The notes under the pieces were generated by a model. The model was not told the origin of the DNA, searched no databases, and saw only the letters and a list, made by a program, of their open reading frames with translations. A DNA stretch of 64,000 bases from Isoetes taiwanensis. Lineage: Eukaryota; Streptophyta; Lycopodiopsida; Isoetales; Isoetaceae. Of the stretch, positions 24,590 to 35,069 are shown piece by piece. The stretch lies in the NCBI GenBank assembly GCA_021234155.1, contig JAJEKV010000027.1, forward strand, positions 8,232,873 to 8,296,872, written 5' to 3'. The position numbers were made by a program, and so were the translations under genes. Every line of letters starts with the position of its first letter. Position 1 is the first letter of the stretch.

Positions 24590-26180
24590 CGCTTCTATCT
24601 AGCTTCACACCCTCCTCCTTGTCATTTGTGTAGTAAGTGTTCGTTCGCTTTTCTATTTGATGTTTTCCTTGGATGGTCAAGGTCTCTATGCATGTATATT
24701 TTCCTCTCTCAAAGATGGCTTTTGTCGCCCGAGGCGGCGGTACCAACCGCCGCTTCTATTGCATGCTTTTTTTCCAGCTTGGTCAACTTATTCTCTAATG
24801 GCCCCTCCTTCCTCCTGCATTGTCATCTCTTCTTATCCGGCCGCTTTCTTGCCTACTATGGAATACCTAGTGTCTAATGGGTTATTTTTTGCCAGGTTTC
24901 TTTTCTGCCTGCAATCCACGAAGGCACATGGAGTTAGGACCTGCCCACATTCTCTTCGGTTCTAGGGCGGGAGTTCGCTCTCGGCTTGGGACGTTGGTTG
25001 AGGATACTTAATTTATAGTTTCTAGGCCATACTCTTTGTACTTATTTACAATTTTGAAAATTACATGCTCTTCAGACTTGTCTATACTTCGAAGCATATG
25101 TGGTTAAGCGTTGTTGTCTATCCTATTAGGGGCTCATTGTAAATTTTTTCAAAAGCTCAATGAGAACACTACTTCACTTCGGCCACTTGATTGTATCTCA
25201 GGACCCATCCTAGGAATAGATATGCTATAAACCTTTAACTAACATATATTCATTTTTCCCACGAGTATAAGGTGGCTCTAACAATATTCCATTTTTGTTT
25301 CCTTTGGTCCTCTTCTAGATTTATGAAGGCATTGTACATGTATCATGTTTGCTTGCTTCAAACTGTAATTATGCCATATGACATAACTTAAAACGACGAC
25401 ACTTCAAGCTTAACAAAGTCATGCTATTATAATGTCATTCGTATAAAATTGGTTTCATGCCATTTAATTCATAAATGGAATGTGATCCACACATAGGCTC
25501 TAAAACCAACCAACATATTGCCATTTTTAAATGTTAAAGACAAAAAATAGACCCACACAAACACCCACAATAATGTTTTAAACTTATCTCTAACTTTAAA
25601 TAACATTCTGCCAACTTTTACCTCTAGCAACACAACTTTCTTAAGCATTGTTGTAGCACTGCCTGGTTGCTATAAATTTCATCATACTCCAACACTTACC
25701 ATTGCTTGATTTTAAAGTGCTTCAACATGACAATCACAAGAACACCAGTCTAGATACCGAGAGTCAGAAATGCTCTTGATGTGAACTACTGGAATTAGTG
25801 GTGCAAAACTGGATACATGCATGGACAGGCCAAGTACGATTTTGACATATAATGGCTGGAGCGATTCATACAGATACAATAGTACTCTTGACCGGTAGTC
25901 ATTGGTTTCAATTGCTAGCAATCTTCCATTCACTTTTTAACAATTCTAAACTACATTCGATGCAAGAGACATGCAACAGACATACACAAGATCAAAGAAA
26001 CTGCTCAAAGAAAGGAGCTGGACTTTTGTTATAAAATCCAATAGCTAACTAATACTTTTTTTTCTTTTGAAGAACGACAAACTTTTATTCAATATTCCAA
26101 AGGAAGTACATACATAGATGCAGAGATAGGAATAAAATCTCAACAGACAAAGATAATCCACCACTGAGTGCAGCCACATG
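24590..26180. other. No recognisable gene
   Basis: Unassigned spacer. Overlapping Leu/Phe-rich open frames at 24626-24965 have no motifs and different frames read equally well. Confidence 0.35.
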
Positions 26181-26181
26181 T

Positions 26182-26500
26182 CTATGCATAAGATAAGATA
26201 CCCAAATATTTCTCAAAAATCAAACGTTTTTTCTCAGGAGCAAGCTGAGAACATAAGTATGCCTTCACCAATCTGTCTTGAGCCTCACAAAGAAGTTGGT
26301 CGACATTAATTGATAAGCCTTTGAAGATATACAACCGCCTTCTTTTCCAAACAGACCACAACAACCAGCCTGAAGCTAAGTGGAAAGCCTATTGCTGCAA
26401 GCTATTCCAAGTGGAAGGATAAATGGCAAGAAGCACCTGCCGGTTAGTCAAGGCCACATGGAAGAGAGATAGTAACCATGACCAAACCTGGCTAATACTT
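26182..26500 (-). pseudogene. LINE ORF2 C-terminal fragment (different LINE type)
   Basis: The minus-strand frame 26182-26364 reads LLWSVWKRRRLYIFKG, a pattern common in plant LINE ORF2 proteins after the reverse transcriptase, where a W-x-x-W-K-x-R-N motif follows the zinc-knuckle region. Upstream in another frame, LAIYPSTWNSLQQ and FHLASGW continue the similarity. It differs from the LINE at 42-47 kb, so it represents a second family. Only ~100 residues are recognisable. Confidence 0.45.
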
Positions 26501-27000
26501 GAAGATAGGGCATTTGAGTTAATATTAGAAACTTGTTTATTCCTTATTGTCTCCATATTATCCAACTGAAATTAATGAACGACCAATGATACAGAACATT
26601 TTTTAAAGCCGTCGTTAATTAGTCAGGATAGCTAGAGGAATTCCATCCATGGTCCATTACAATGCAAAATCTGCAAGTGCTGAAATTATATTCCTAACCA
26701 ATCCAACAATAGACCTGTTTTATTGCAACTAACCCAAGATCACATTGGTCAGGAATGTTGTTGATCACAATTCGGCAGGGATGCTGTTGGTTCAAGTCTC
26801 CTTACCAAATGAGAACTTAATCATTTTTTTGCTTTTGACAATGCATTGGATGCCAATTTAGGCATTGCCAAAAAGCTAACTGAAAGCACATCACGCTCTT
26901 CCTACCATAGAGAAACTGGTTCAACTCCTAGAAGTGCACAAAGCGCCAGCCGCGCCAACGCTAAATTCTTGTACTATCTACTTACTTAAAATGTTTTTGG
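26500..27000. other. No recognisable gene
   Basis: Two B-box-like strings (GGTTCAAGTCTCC near 26788 and GGTTCAACTCC near 26919) occur, but without a tRNA fold around them. Confidence 0.3.
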
Positions 27001-27011
27001 CGGGAGGGTGT

Positions 27012-27150
27012 CCACTTTTTTCCGTATACATGAATGCCCCTCTGCCTTGAATTCTGGCGAGGAAGGCTGGTCGATGCGCCGAACGCGGAGGCCTGCCTGA
27101 TTTGCCAAAATTCAAGGCAGAGAGGCATTCATGCAACATGAAAAAAGGTA
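27012..27150. repeat. Long hairpin 1 of the 27-kb cluster
   Basis: Arms 27029-27057 and 27105-27133 are complementary at 27 of 29 positions. Pairing extends outward through A/T-rich sequence to about 27012 and 27150, and partly inward (AGGCCTGCC against GGAAGGCTGG). It may be a foldback MITE or an RNA hairpin precursor. Confidence 0.75.
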
Positions 27151-27383
27151 GCAAGGATTCAGTAGGATAAGAATCGCTGGAATGTGGGATTAAAACAATA
27201 GAATGCTGGGTGAAACCGCTGGAATGCCGGGTTGAATCAGAGAATGCAGAGTAAAAACTCTTCTCGTCTGTGGGTTCAAAATAGGTTAGCATTCTTCAAG
27301 AAAAAAAAACTTCCATCTGGCACGTGGTGATTGGCGGACACGGCTGAATCCTTGCTACCTTGGTTTTATGTATACCAAAATTT

Positions 27384-27471
27384 GCTTCTACTTGCAATTC
27401 TGCCATGGAAGGTGTGCCGACGCGCGTTAGCGTGGGGGCACATCTGACACAACAGAATTGCAAATAGAAGG
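27384..27471. repeat. Long hairpin 2 of the 27-kb cluster
   Basis: GCTTCTACTTGCAATTCTG (27384) pairs with CAGAATTGCAAATAGAAGG (27453) with two mismatches. Inside, GGTGTGCC and GGGGCACATC continue the stem in part. The right arm is also the start of the tandem duplication that follows. Confidence 0.7.
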
Positions 27472-27635
27472 AAAATCTTGAAACGTGAAGTTTGGTTACC
27501 TGCTATTCAGGAAAAATCTCTTCTAAAATCTTCACATTTGACACAGTAGAATTGCAAGTAGAAGAAAAATCTTGAAACGTGAAGTTTGGTTACCTGCAAT
27601 TCAGGGGAAAATCTCTGCTAAAATCTTCAAAAATG
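27447..27635. repeat. 94-bp tandem duplication
   Basis: AGAATTGCAA(A/G)TAGAAG begins copies at 27454 and 27548. Both continue with AATCTTGAAACGTGAAG, GTTTGGTTACCTGC and CTAAAATCTTCA. Confidence 0.9.
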
Positions 27636-27639
27636 ACGA

Positions 27640-28440
27640 GTAAAACAGCCAAATCCCGAGTAAAATGTCGGAACGTGGAGTGAAAATCTAGTTTCAAAAC
27701 TTAGTAACATTCTTGTTTCGAATATTGCCACGTGGCATAGCATGATTGGGCAAGAGGCCTGAATTGCAGGTAACTGAACTTTACGGCCACTAGTGACACC
27801 GATGAACAAAGATTTCTACCAAAAGCCAACTTTTGATCAGCTTGTGGTGCAAACTTCATAATTTTTTTTCTTTACATTCTGTGGTCCCGCTTAATGTAAT
27901 TGATCCATCATTCTTCCGCGTGGTGCCGGATGTCTTCTTTCATTTCTGCATCCAGCAAGCCGTAGCTTTTTTTGGGGTTGATGTTGTCTCATTTTGTTCT
28001 TTTGATATATCTGATATATATGCTTGAAGTATGGTGCATGAATCGGCGCCCACCATGCATGCAAGCCCATCCCTATCTATGCTTTCTTTCTTTCTAGGTC
28101 TATCTATGCTTTTATGGGTTTCTCATGGAACATGATTGCAGGTTTTCCATCGAATACGATTGTTGCATCTATAGGGTTTTCAGCAATGCTTTGAAGCCCG
28201 TGATTTCTCTTTTCATCCTATGAGACTTGCAGCTCAAGCCCAAAACGTTCTTCACAACGCCGCTTTTTACTGTGATCCGCTACTATAGCAGCCTTTAACA
28301 TCTTAATTTTGAGCGCCTTGCATAAGTTTGTTTATGGCTAAACCGTATTATGGCTTCGGGTCCTCGATCCCCGCACAATGCAATGTGATATTCCCTCTAC
28401 GCACATCATGCACGCACATTCAAGGTCTTAGTGGGGTCAA
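27640..28440. other. No recognisable gene
   Basis: Spacer between the hairpin cluster and the minus-strand HUH element. No supported feature. Confidence 0.3.
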
Positions 28441-28453
28441 ATTGACCTGCTTT

Positions 28454-28471
28454 TAAAGGGGCGCCCCTTTA
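28454..28471. repeat. Perfect 18-bp palindrome
   Basis: TAAAGGGGCGCCCCTTTA is self-complementary throughout. It lies at the distal 3' side of HUH element copy 2 and may mark its end. Confidence 0.9.
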
Positions 28472-28598
28472 CTCAACACCATAGCTTAAAACCATATCTA
28501 GACACACTGGATCCCATAAAATACAGCAGCATATAAATTCATAGTCTACGCCAAGGCATAATAACACAAACACAAGAGCATCATTCAAAGATGAGAGG

Positions 28599-28778
28599 AG
28601 CCTGAGGAACCGAACTCCAGTTTGAATCCAATGCTCATAACTCACCTGCCTGTGTATGCAATAAGTCCAGGCATCCATAAACATTAAGCCTATGTATAGG
28701 GACGATCAGACCATGCCACTGACTGCTACTGCAAGTTGCAACGGGCAGTGGCATGCATCTGATGATCCCTATACATAG
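28599..28778 (-). repeat. 3' module B of HUH copy 2: 32-bp-arm hairpin plus T-arm-like stem
   Basis: Arms 28690-28721 and 28746-28778 pair almost perfectly (outer CTATGTATAGGGA, inner CATGCCACTG) around a ~24-nt loop. Downstream on the minus strand, ATGAGCATTGG and GGAGTTCGGTTCCTC repeat the string found after module A, so the whole module was duplicated. Confidence 0.75.
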
Positions 28779-28834
28779 CGCTCGCCTTGACAAAGGAGAA
28801 GACCTGCAATGCAACAGAAAAAGGCCATCAGTAA

Positions 28835-28917
28835 GCCCGAGGAATTGAACCCCAGCGCAATGCCAATGCTCATCCGCATATAAGATAGATCCCACAAGAG
28901 TGGATCAGCCTTTATGC
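28835..28917 (-). repeat. 3' module A of HUH copy 2: hairpin plus T-arm-like stem
   Basis: On the minus strand, GCATAAAGGCTGATCC pairs imperfectly with GGGATCTATCTTATATGC. It is followed by ATGAGCATTGG and GCTGGGGTTCAATTCCTCGG, which resembles a tRNA T-arm/B-box. The homologous position in copy 1 has the same architecture with different stem bases. Confidence 0.7.
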
Positions 28918-29164
28918 CTAAGGGCCAACCTACCAAAGCCTGAAAGTGTTAGCAACCGTGGCAATAAATGCACAACAAAATGACGTTTATAAAACCATAG
29001 GCCAACTCGAGGAAGACAACAAGGCATGAGCATAAAAAGCACTGCATGTTCATGGACTCAGAAAATGTATACCTGACACAAATGCCAGCAAGAGAAGGCT
29101 GCAGAAAAACCTGATTACATAACATGATCAAACACAACAGCAAGAAAAAGAATCCACCTATTTC

Positions 29165-29535
29165 ATGGGCTCCCGAGATGCAGCCCGCCTGATGATGGCA
29201 TCAATCCGGTGGATCTCCGGGCCGTAAGAGTCATGACAAGGCTGGTATGTGATCTACATGCATGAAGCTCGCATATTGGAGCATCAAGTTGTTCCCAAGC
29301 AACACTAGAGATTGCCGAGTCAATTGCAAAGATATATAAACCTCGGCCAACCGCCTCCTCAAGATCCTAAGGAAGCCGTAATTTCAGGCCTCCATACCAA
29401 CCCGATAAGGCTAGATATGAACTCCTCCGCATTGAAAACCTTCAAAAACTCTACAGATAAACCCGAACTAGGCCAGATGCATCAATTCTAGAACTATTAA
29501 GAGAGGGATCCAAACTCGTAACCGGTGGCCCATCT
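29165..29535 (-). pseudogene. Remnant of the second small frame in HUH copy 2
   Basis: DNA-level match to the 128-residue frame at 50108-50494: GAGGAGTT, TCTAGCCTTATCGGGTTGG and TATGGAGGC align with GAGGAATT, ACTAGCATTGTGCAGGTTGG and TACGGAGGC. Reading frames are broken. The match shows that the second frame belongs to the element and is not a chance ORF. Confidence 0.55.
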
Positions 29536-30600
29536 CACCCCGCTGTATTCCCATTATCTTCCATTTCAATCCCCGCAAGAACGGTCACCACCACGTGACT
29601 TTTTGTCAAGAAAAATAAAATAAACACACAACCGGCATGTACAACAAACAAATCATACAAGGAATCCCAACAAACCATGGTGTGGTCCCCAAAATGGAGA
29701 TGTAATCCACACCATGATCGAATTTCTACTGGGCTAAAGGATGGATCACCAAGATCCTCAAAGTTACAGTCCATCTCATCTGGTGGCAAGGAGTCATCCT
29801 AGTACCTCTGACGCCTAGGACTATTCCGTTCCACCACCACATACCCTGCATGCAAACTAAAGAGGATGGTCCTCACATCGATGGCATGCAATGGGATTGG
29901 GGGGTTCAACAGAGTCTCCCATGCAAAGACGACTCGCGGCTCATTGACATAAGCATTATTGGATCTAATGATCCAACCACGCTTAAAGTGTACTTCCCAC
30001 TCATGAGCAAAAGAAATAGTAAATGTCAAGCTAGGAGTGAGTCACTGACCTCTGCAATAAAATACAAAGTGAGCTGACTTATTCAACAGGTTCCTGTTGT
30101 CCAATACACACAAACCTTTGGTGTCCCCAAATGGGCCCATCTCGTATACAAGTCCCGCCCTTCAAATCATGGATTCAGAGATGTTATGGAGATGACAAGA
30201 ATAGTGTACCTTACCTACATCCTTCATACAAAGCACTCCAAGCATGCCTTTAAAAGCAATGGTAACTGCTATCCTTCAAAGACTTTGCACACTAGAACAA
30301 CACCAGCTGGTTTGGAGGCCCAATTGGAATCTTTCTTTATAGCCTCATTGAAAGCCCTAGGTGTCTTGTATCGGGCTCTTAGCACAGATTGGACATGAAG
30401 ATGGTCTGCAGAAGACCCCCTCTCCAAGGCAACTGCACCAGCAATACATCTTCTATCACAAAAGGAAGAAAGAGCATCAAAGAAACTAAGGGGGACATCT
30501 TGTCCGCATAATCCCAAAGCAAACAGAGACATCAATTGCCTTCCGCTTTTAGTGCAAGGTTAGGCATGGCGGTGACTAGGTATGGCAAAGGAAATATCAC
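29535..30600 (-). pseudogene. Degenerate HUH/Rep-like protein, catalytic tyrosine lost
   Basis: Minus-strand pieces follow the intact frame at 48974-50104. The first, 30269-30535, contains GLCGQDVP, CIAGAVALERGSS and ADHLHVQSVL, so the HUH pair is kept. Around 30200-30240 the next piece reads GMLGVLCMKDVGKVHYSCH where the intact copy has GMVGYCMKDFGKVHYSCH: the codon of the tyrosine is replaced by two codons (Val-Leu). A stop follows SESMI. Later pieces (29799-30029 and 29535-29789) keep WIIRSN, DVRTILF, VERNSPRRQRY and NFEDL. An upstream frame (30532-30810) covers the N-terminal region but is shifted and has a stop soon after the conserved MS(L/M)RR start. Not functional as read. Confidence 0.75.
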
Positions 30601-31049
30601 CAGACCAACCCGACTACATGGGCATGAGGAGCAGAGCTTTGCCCTTTCTAGTCGCTTCTCCTCATCGACATGAGCACAAACACAACTCGTAAAACAAACC
30701 GAATCGAAGGCGCCACCGCTTGTCAGAGCGTCGTTGTTGTTTGCAGCTTGTTGTTTGTCAGCTGAAATGGATAGGGGCAACCTCATTTCAAAGTAGGAGG
30801 CTACCGACACCTGTAGCGACCAAAATTAGAAGCCCTTTGCTTCGTCGCCATGTATAGCATCCACACGCGCTGGCCCTATCTGCTCGTCCTTTGCCAAAAC
30901 AACAGAGAAGGAAAAAAAAAAAAAAAAACCTTCTTTCTAAAATCCAGATGCCACCGTCATCTTTTTATGTATTTGTATACCAATACCACCTTTAACCTTC
31001 AAAAATCTTATGTTATAAAACTACGATTCTTGATCCGGCAGAGATTATA

Positions 31050-31766
31050 GCAAGGACAACATAACGGTTTATGGGTTAAACAAAAAGGAAAAAGGCATAG
31101 GATTTGCCAATATGCTATCATGTGGACTTGAGTTATGGAGGTAAGTCACTCATGTTTGCATTTATTCTGAGTGATGCAATCTAAATCTCAACATTTTGTT
31201 GTCCATCCTTAACTCACTCTTAACGATAGTTCACATCTCCACTCTTACCACATTTTGTTGTCCATCCTTAACTCACTCTTAACGATAGTTCACATCTCCA
31301 CTTTTACTGGCATTATCGTTTGCCATCTCAGTTCGTAAAAAAACCTCGTTTTGCACTTGCAAGGGTTTAGAGCCATCGTTGTTAATTAACCTCGTTTTGC
31401 ACTTGCAACATCGTTGTTCCTCACATTTCACCACATTGTCAATTGTTACTGCTCATCTTCATCATATACGTCAGAAACCTCTAACTATTAAGGCACATCC
31501 TAATGAACACTTTTACGCAATAATGTTGAATCGACACAATTACATTTAGGTGTTTAGAACCAATACCAATTATGAAAAAAAAAAAAAATTAACTAGATAT
31601 TTAAAAAGACTATCCCAAATAAAAAATGAAACACATCCATACTTATGCGTGGCAATGTCGGGCACACATTTACTAGTATATACTCAATAAATAACTTATC
31701 AGTTCATATTGTTATTTCCATTTTCTAAACCATTCTGTTAAACAATTGCAGGCACTCATCTGTTCC
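31050..31766. repeat. Spacer with a 59-bp tandem duplication
   Basis: ACATTTTGTTGTCCATCC begins copies at 31191 and 31250, nearly identical up to CACATCTCCACT(C/T)TTAC. Just after, ACCTCGTTTTGCACTTGCAA occurs twice (about 31343 and 31389). The rest is AT-rich spacer 3' of the epoxide hydrolase gene; no poly(A) signal was assigned. Confidence 0.8.
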
Positions 31767-33162
31767 CTAAAACTTTCTCAAAAAATTGATAAGGAGATCA
31801 TTAACCACAGAAGCTTTCTCCTGATGAACAAAATGGCCGGCATCTTCAATCACAACAACGTCCTGGAGGCTAGTGGCAGCTTTAGCATAATTACCATGAA
31901 TGTATTCTTTCATGCCTGCAAAGCTGAAAGCAATGTCCTGTTCGCCAATAATATGTAGTGCTGGCAATTCTATTGTCTTTCCTGCCCACGGGGCCTTCAA
32001 CTCCCATGTTCTGTAAATATTTGAAATGAATACATAAGACGTTGCTTCAGAAAAGATACAAACACCCAAAAAAAAGGGGCTGTCTTACAAATCAACAGCT
32101 CGATAATAGTTTAGAGGGCCAGTGAAGCCAGTCTTCTCATACAAATTTGAGTAAAATTTAATGTCTTCTTCTGTGAGCCATGCTGGCAGAGTTTCTGGCT
32201 CCGAGAAGGATATGTTGCCTGTCACTGAAAACACATTATGTGGAGTTATAAACAAGGTTTTAAATACTGAACTTAAGCTTGCGGATGCAAAAACTGCTTC
32301 AGCTTTTCCTGGTTCCTGATTCATAATAAAAAAAATAAAGTAAGAAGACATTAAATTTTATAAGAGACTATCTACACACTCGAAAATAAGAATCTCATCT
32401 CTCTGAGACATATAAAGGGTTTGAGCAGATTGTTAAGAACACGTTGGGCACATATCAAAACAAGCATCATTAAAGATACTTCCCATGGAAAATTCGAGAT
32501 GTTCACAGAATTTTATCAGAAATATTTGCAAGGTGCGAAGTCTTAAGATGTCATTTACCTGCCATTTAGATATGTATACATCATCCCCCATAGATTGCCG
32601 GTAGAGAGAAACAAAGCTTCCACGAGGGTTTCTCATAGAATATGCCACCCCAAGGGATGCTATGGCAATAACCCTGTCAGGTCGAAACAAGCAGAGGTCC
32701 CATGCAATGAGCCCTCCCCAGTCATGAGCCACTACAAAAACCTAAGGGCAATGCCAGGTTCTGAAAATGAAGCAAAGAACAATTAGGGTTGCAAAAACAG
32801 GGGTTGAAGCCACACCTTGTTCTGCTGTAAATGGTCAAGAAGGCCGATCAAATCTCCTACGATGTGCAGGGAGGTATAGTTTGAGCTACCCTGTGGAGCA
32901 TCAGATTCGCCATATCCGCGCAGATCCGGCACCACAACATGGTAGCCAGCATCCGCCAAAGCTTTGATCTGGTAGCGATATGAATACCAGCATTCGGGGA
33001 AGCCATGCAAGAGCAACACTGTCGGACCTGCAGCGCAAATTTTTTTCCATTCAGAAGATCAACAGCACATGGATTTGGGAAGATAATAAAACCTGTTCCT
33101 TTTTCGACAAAATGCATGCGGATGCCATTTGTTTGCACAAATCTGTGTTCCACGCCCTCCAT
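31767..33162 (-). CDS. Epoxide hydrolase (soluble, alpha/beta-hydrolase), five exons
   Basis: Exons on the minus strand: 33093-33162, 32816-33027, 32559-32741, 32089-32315 and 31767-32010. Every intron is GT-AG and all phases join, giving 936 bp, 311 residues and TAG. Length fits plant soluble epoxide hydrolases (~315-320). The family opens epoxides to diols, for example fatty-acid epoxides of cutin and defence pathways, in cytosol or peroxisome. HGFP at residues 31-34 is the oxyanion-hole motif. HDWGG places the nucleophile at Asp101, EQD gives the acid Asp256, and EDAGHF gives the base His290. Lid tyrosines that would activate the epoxide are Tyr150 and Tyr225 or Tyr226 (GPLNYYRAVD). The start is the first ATG, giving MEGVEHRFV, the usual N-terminus. 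No signal peptide is visible. It looks intact; substrate and expression cannot be read from sequence. Confidence 0.92.
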
Positions 33163-33267
33163 GACCGCCCAATTGTTGGTCTAACTCTAAAACTTGAACA
33201 TGGTCGCACGTCCCATAAAAAATGTTTACATAGAAAGGACCTTTATTGTGTGCTCACCCAAATGTTA

Positions 33268-33407
33268 TGTGGAAGGCTAACAAGGAGCCTATTCCTGGCC
33301 TGGCAGCGGAGCAGACTACCTGCAGCAGCTAGGAGCGCCGGTAGGCGCGACTGGCTGCTGCACGTAGCCTGCCAGGCCAGAAATTGGCGACTTGTTCGCC
33401 TTCCACG
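33268..33407. repeat. Long hairpin upstream of the epoxide hydrolase gene (A)
   Basis: About 70-nt arms. The outer ~38 bp pair with few mismatches: GTGGAAGGC, ACAAG and CTGGCCTGGCAG on the left have exact complements on the right. GCAGCAGC continues the stem towards a small terminal loop near GGTAG. It starts ~105 bp upstream of the epoxide hydrolase start codon. It may be a foldback MITE or a small-RNA precursor. Confidence 0.75.
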
Positions 33408-33572
33408 GCGTCTAGCAAAGAACAACGATGGAGATAGAGCTATGAAGATAGAGCGTGATGTGCAACCACGAGCCACGACCAGATCTAGCAGGTTGCCTCA
33501 AGAATGATGTAGCCACTTGCTATTCTTGAAAAGAATGGCAGCCACATGGCAGCTTTGGATTGGATCATAGCC

Positions 33573-33760
33573 AAGAATACACACCTACTTTGCTTGACGT
33601 ATAGGGGAAAGGAAGTTGGGATCACATTCTGGCATGTAGGGCGGGGTCCTGCGTCCGGCGGCAGTCGTGAGCGGGCGGGTCTCCCGCAGTGCCAGAATGG
33701 GAGACCATCTTTCTTTCCCCTACAAAACAGAAGTTGGGATGCGTTTTTGGCCTTTTGCTG
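33573..33760. repeat. Long hairpin upstream of the epoxide hydrolase gene (B)
   Basis: TAGGGGAAAG (33602) and CATTCTGGCA (33625) pair with TGCCAGAATG (33690) and CTTTCCCCTA (33713) around a GC-rich loop. Weaker pairing extends outward by ~35 bp on each side. The arms are more diverged than in hairpin A. Opposed open frames read through both arms, as expected of an inverted repeat. Confidence 0.7.
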
Positions 33761-35060
33761 GAAGAAATCTAAAGCAGAAGAGTACCGGATCCGAGATAAG
33801 TTCAAAAGGGGTGTGGAGGGGGGGGGGGGGGCATCCGCTTCAATCGGTGCATAGGCTGGATACTACAGTAGAGGGGGGCTGGATTATTCAAACTAGCCAT
33901 ATAAAAGAATGCAACAGAAAAACTATAACAGATTGATTTGCAAAAGGACACTCTTATCAGAAGAATCGATTTGAAGCAGAGCCTTCAGAAGAACCTCTTT
34001 CAAGCAGAGAAGCAGAAGATTTGAGATACCGGTTAACAGAAGCAAAAACACCGATTACCAGAAGTGTTCTTTAGCCGACTTCCATTCCGTGTTGGAGGAA
34101 GAGGACACGTGGCGAGACCACACTAAAAATGCAGACCCGACTTCTGTTTTGTTTTACACAGTTCGTTTTCCGATCAGTTAAGGCTTATAAAGTAACGGTG
34201 ATGAATAATCAAAACATATATAACTCTCCTAGAAAAATGCCTTTGGGATATTCTTCATTGATGCTTATTTCTAAAAACGACACGTAAGTTTCTAAGTTTC
34301 CGAGGAAAAAATAGAGCTTTAAAAAATATATGGGAAAAAGAAAAAAAAAAAAAGGACGGATTTGGCCAGGTGCACCCTGTTCTCGCCATCGCCGGATCGC
34401 GGAATGTTGTCGGAACTGGCTATGGCGGTCTGCAGCAGAGAATGAAGAAGAAAAAATGAGCAGTCAGATGCTCTTCATTTCCTCCAGCGATGGCTCCCTT
34501 GGGTCACAGATGCCTGGTTTTGTGCTCTGCTTTATAAGCCATGGTAACTTTAGCTAAGGGAGTTTTCGACCTGGTGCAAAATGCGCTAGCATGGTAGATA
34601 CTTGGATCGATGCAGATAAGTTCTTTGATGGAAATGCAGTCAAGTTAAGTTAGTTGGTGTGCAAATATATTGCAAGGGTTTAAGCTTTGACGGAGTAGAT
34701 TTAGAAATGGAGAAATAAGAAGCCAAATTTATGAAGCTCTTGCACAAGGCTCTTAAATCGGTGCCAACACAGAACTCTGCATCTCAGAAGAGCAGAGCAA
34801 AGGGAAAAAGATCATTATCTGAAGCAGAAATGAGCAAATCAGTGCAAAAGATTGAGCAAGAGGAAGGAAAAACAGCGGCTTTGCAGTTCTCCTTCCTCCT
34901 CACTTGCTTTGTAACATTACCATTCTTTTAATATATTGATGACACAGTTCTTCAAAAAAAAAAAACAACGGCTTTGTTAATGGGTCCTTTATTGTTGCCT
35001 TTAACGAAATTTCGTTCCCAAAATTTGTTCATCACTGGTAAACCTTAACTCGTTCTGATT
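33760..35060. other. Spacer with a 14-G run; no recognisable gene
   Basis: A run of 14 G (33818-33831) is the only unusual tract. A TATA-like GGCTTATAAAG lies near 34170. Short open frames at 34330-34557 and 34731-34931 lack motifs. This is the divergent interval between the epoxide hydrolase gene and the phospholipid methyltransferase fragment. Confidence 0.35.
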
Positions 35061-35069
35061 TGCTGAAGC

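Larger units (their letters stand above)
28454..31050 (-). mobile_element. HUH/Rep element, copy 2 (degenerate)
   Basis: This ~2.6-kb segment is homologous over most of its length to the element at 48.6-51.0 kb, in the opposite orientation. Shared parts, in element order, are: a non-coding 5' region (GGTGGTATT(G/C)GTATAC and flanks, 30974-31047), the Rep-like frame, the second small frame, and a 3' region with a hairpin followed by a T-arm-like stem-loop. Here the 3' module is doubled and the segment closes at an 18-bp perfect palindrome. Exact ends are not defined. Confidence 0.65.

Noticed and set aside
26870-26945. tRNA gene
   Set aside because: B-box-like GGTTCAACTCC is present, but the acceptor and anticodon stems do not pair.
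33546-33854. 102-residue protein in the hairpin region
   Set aside because: Runs through both arms of an inverted repeat; the opposite strand reads an equally long mirror frame.
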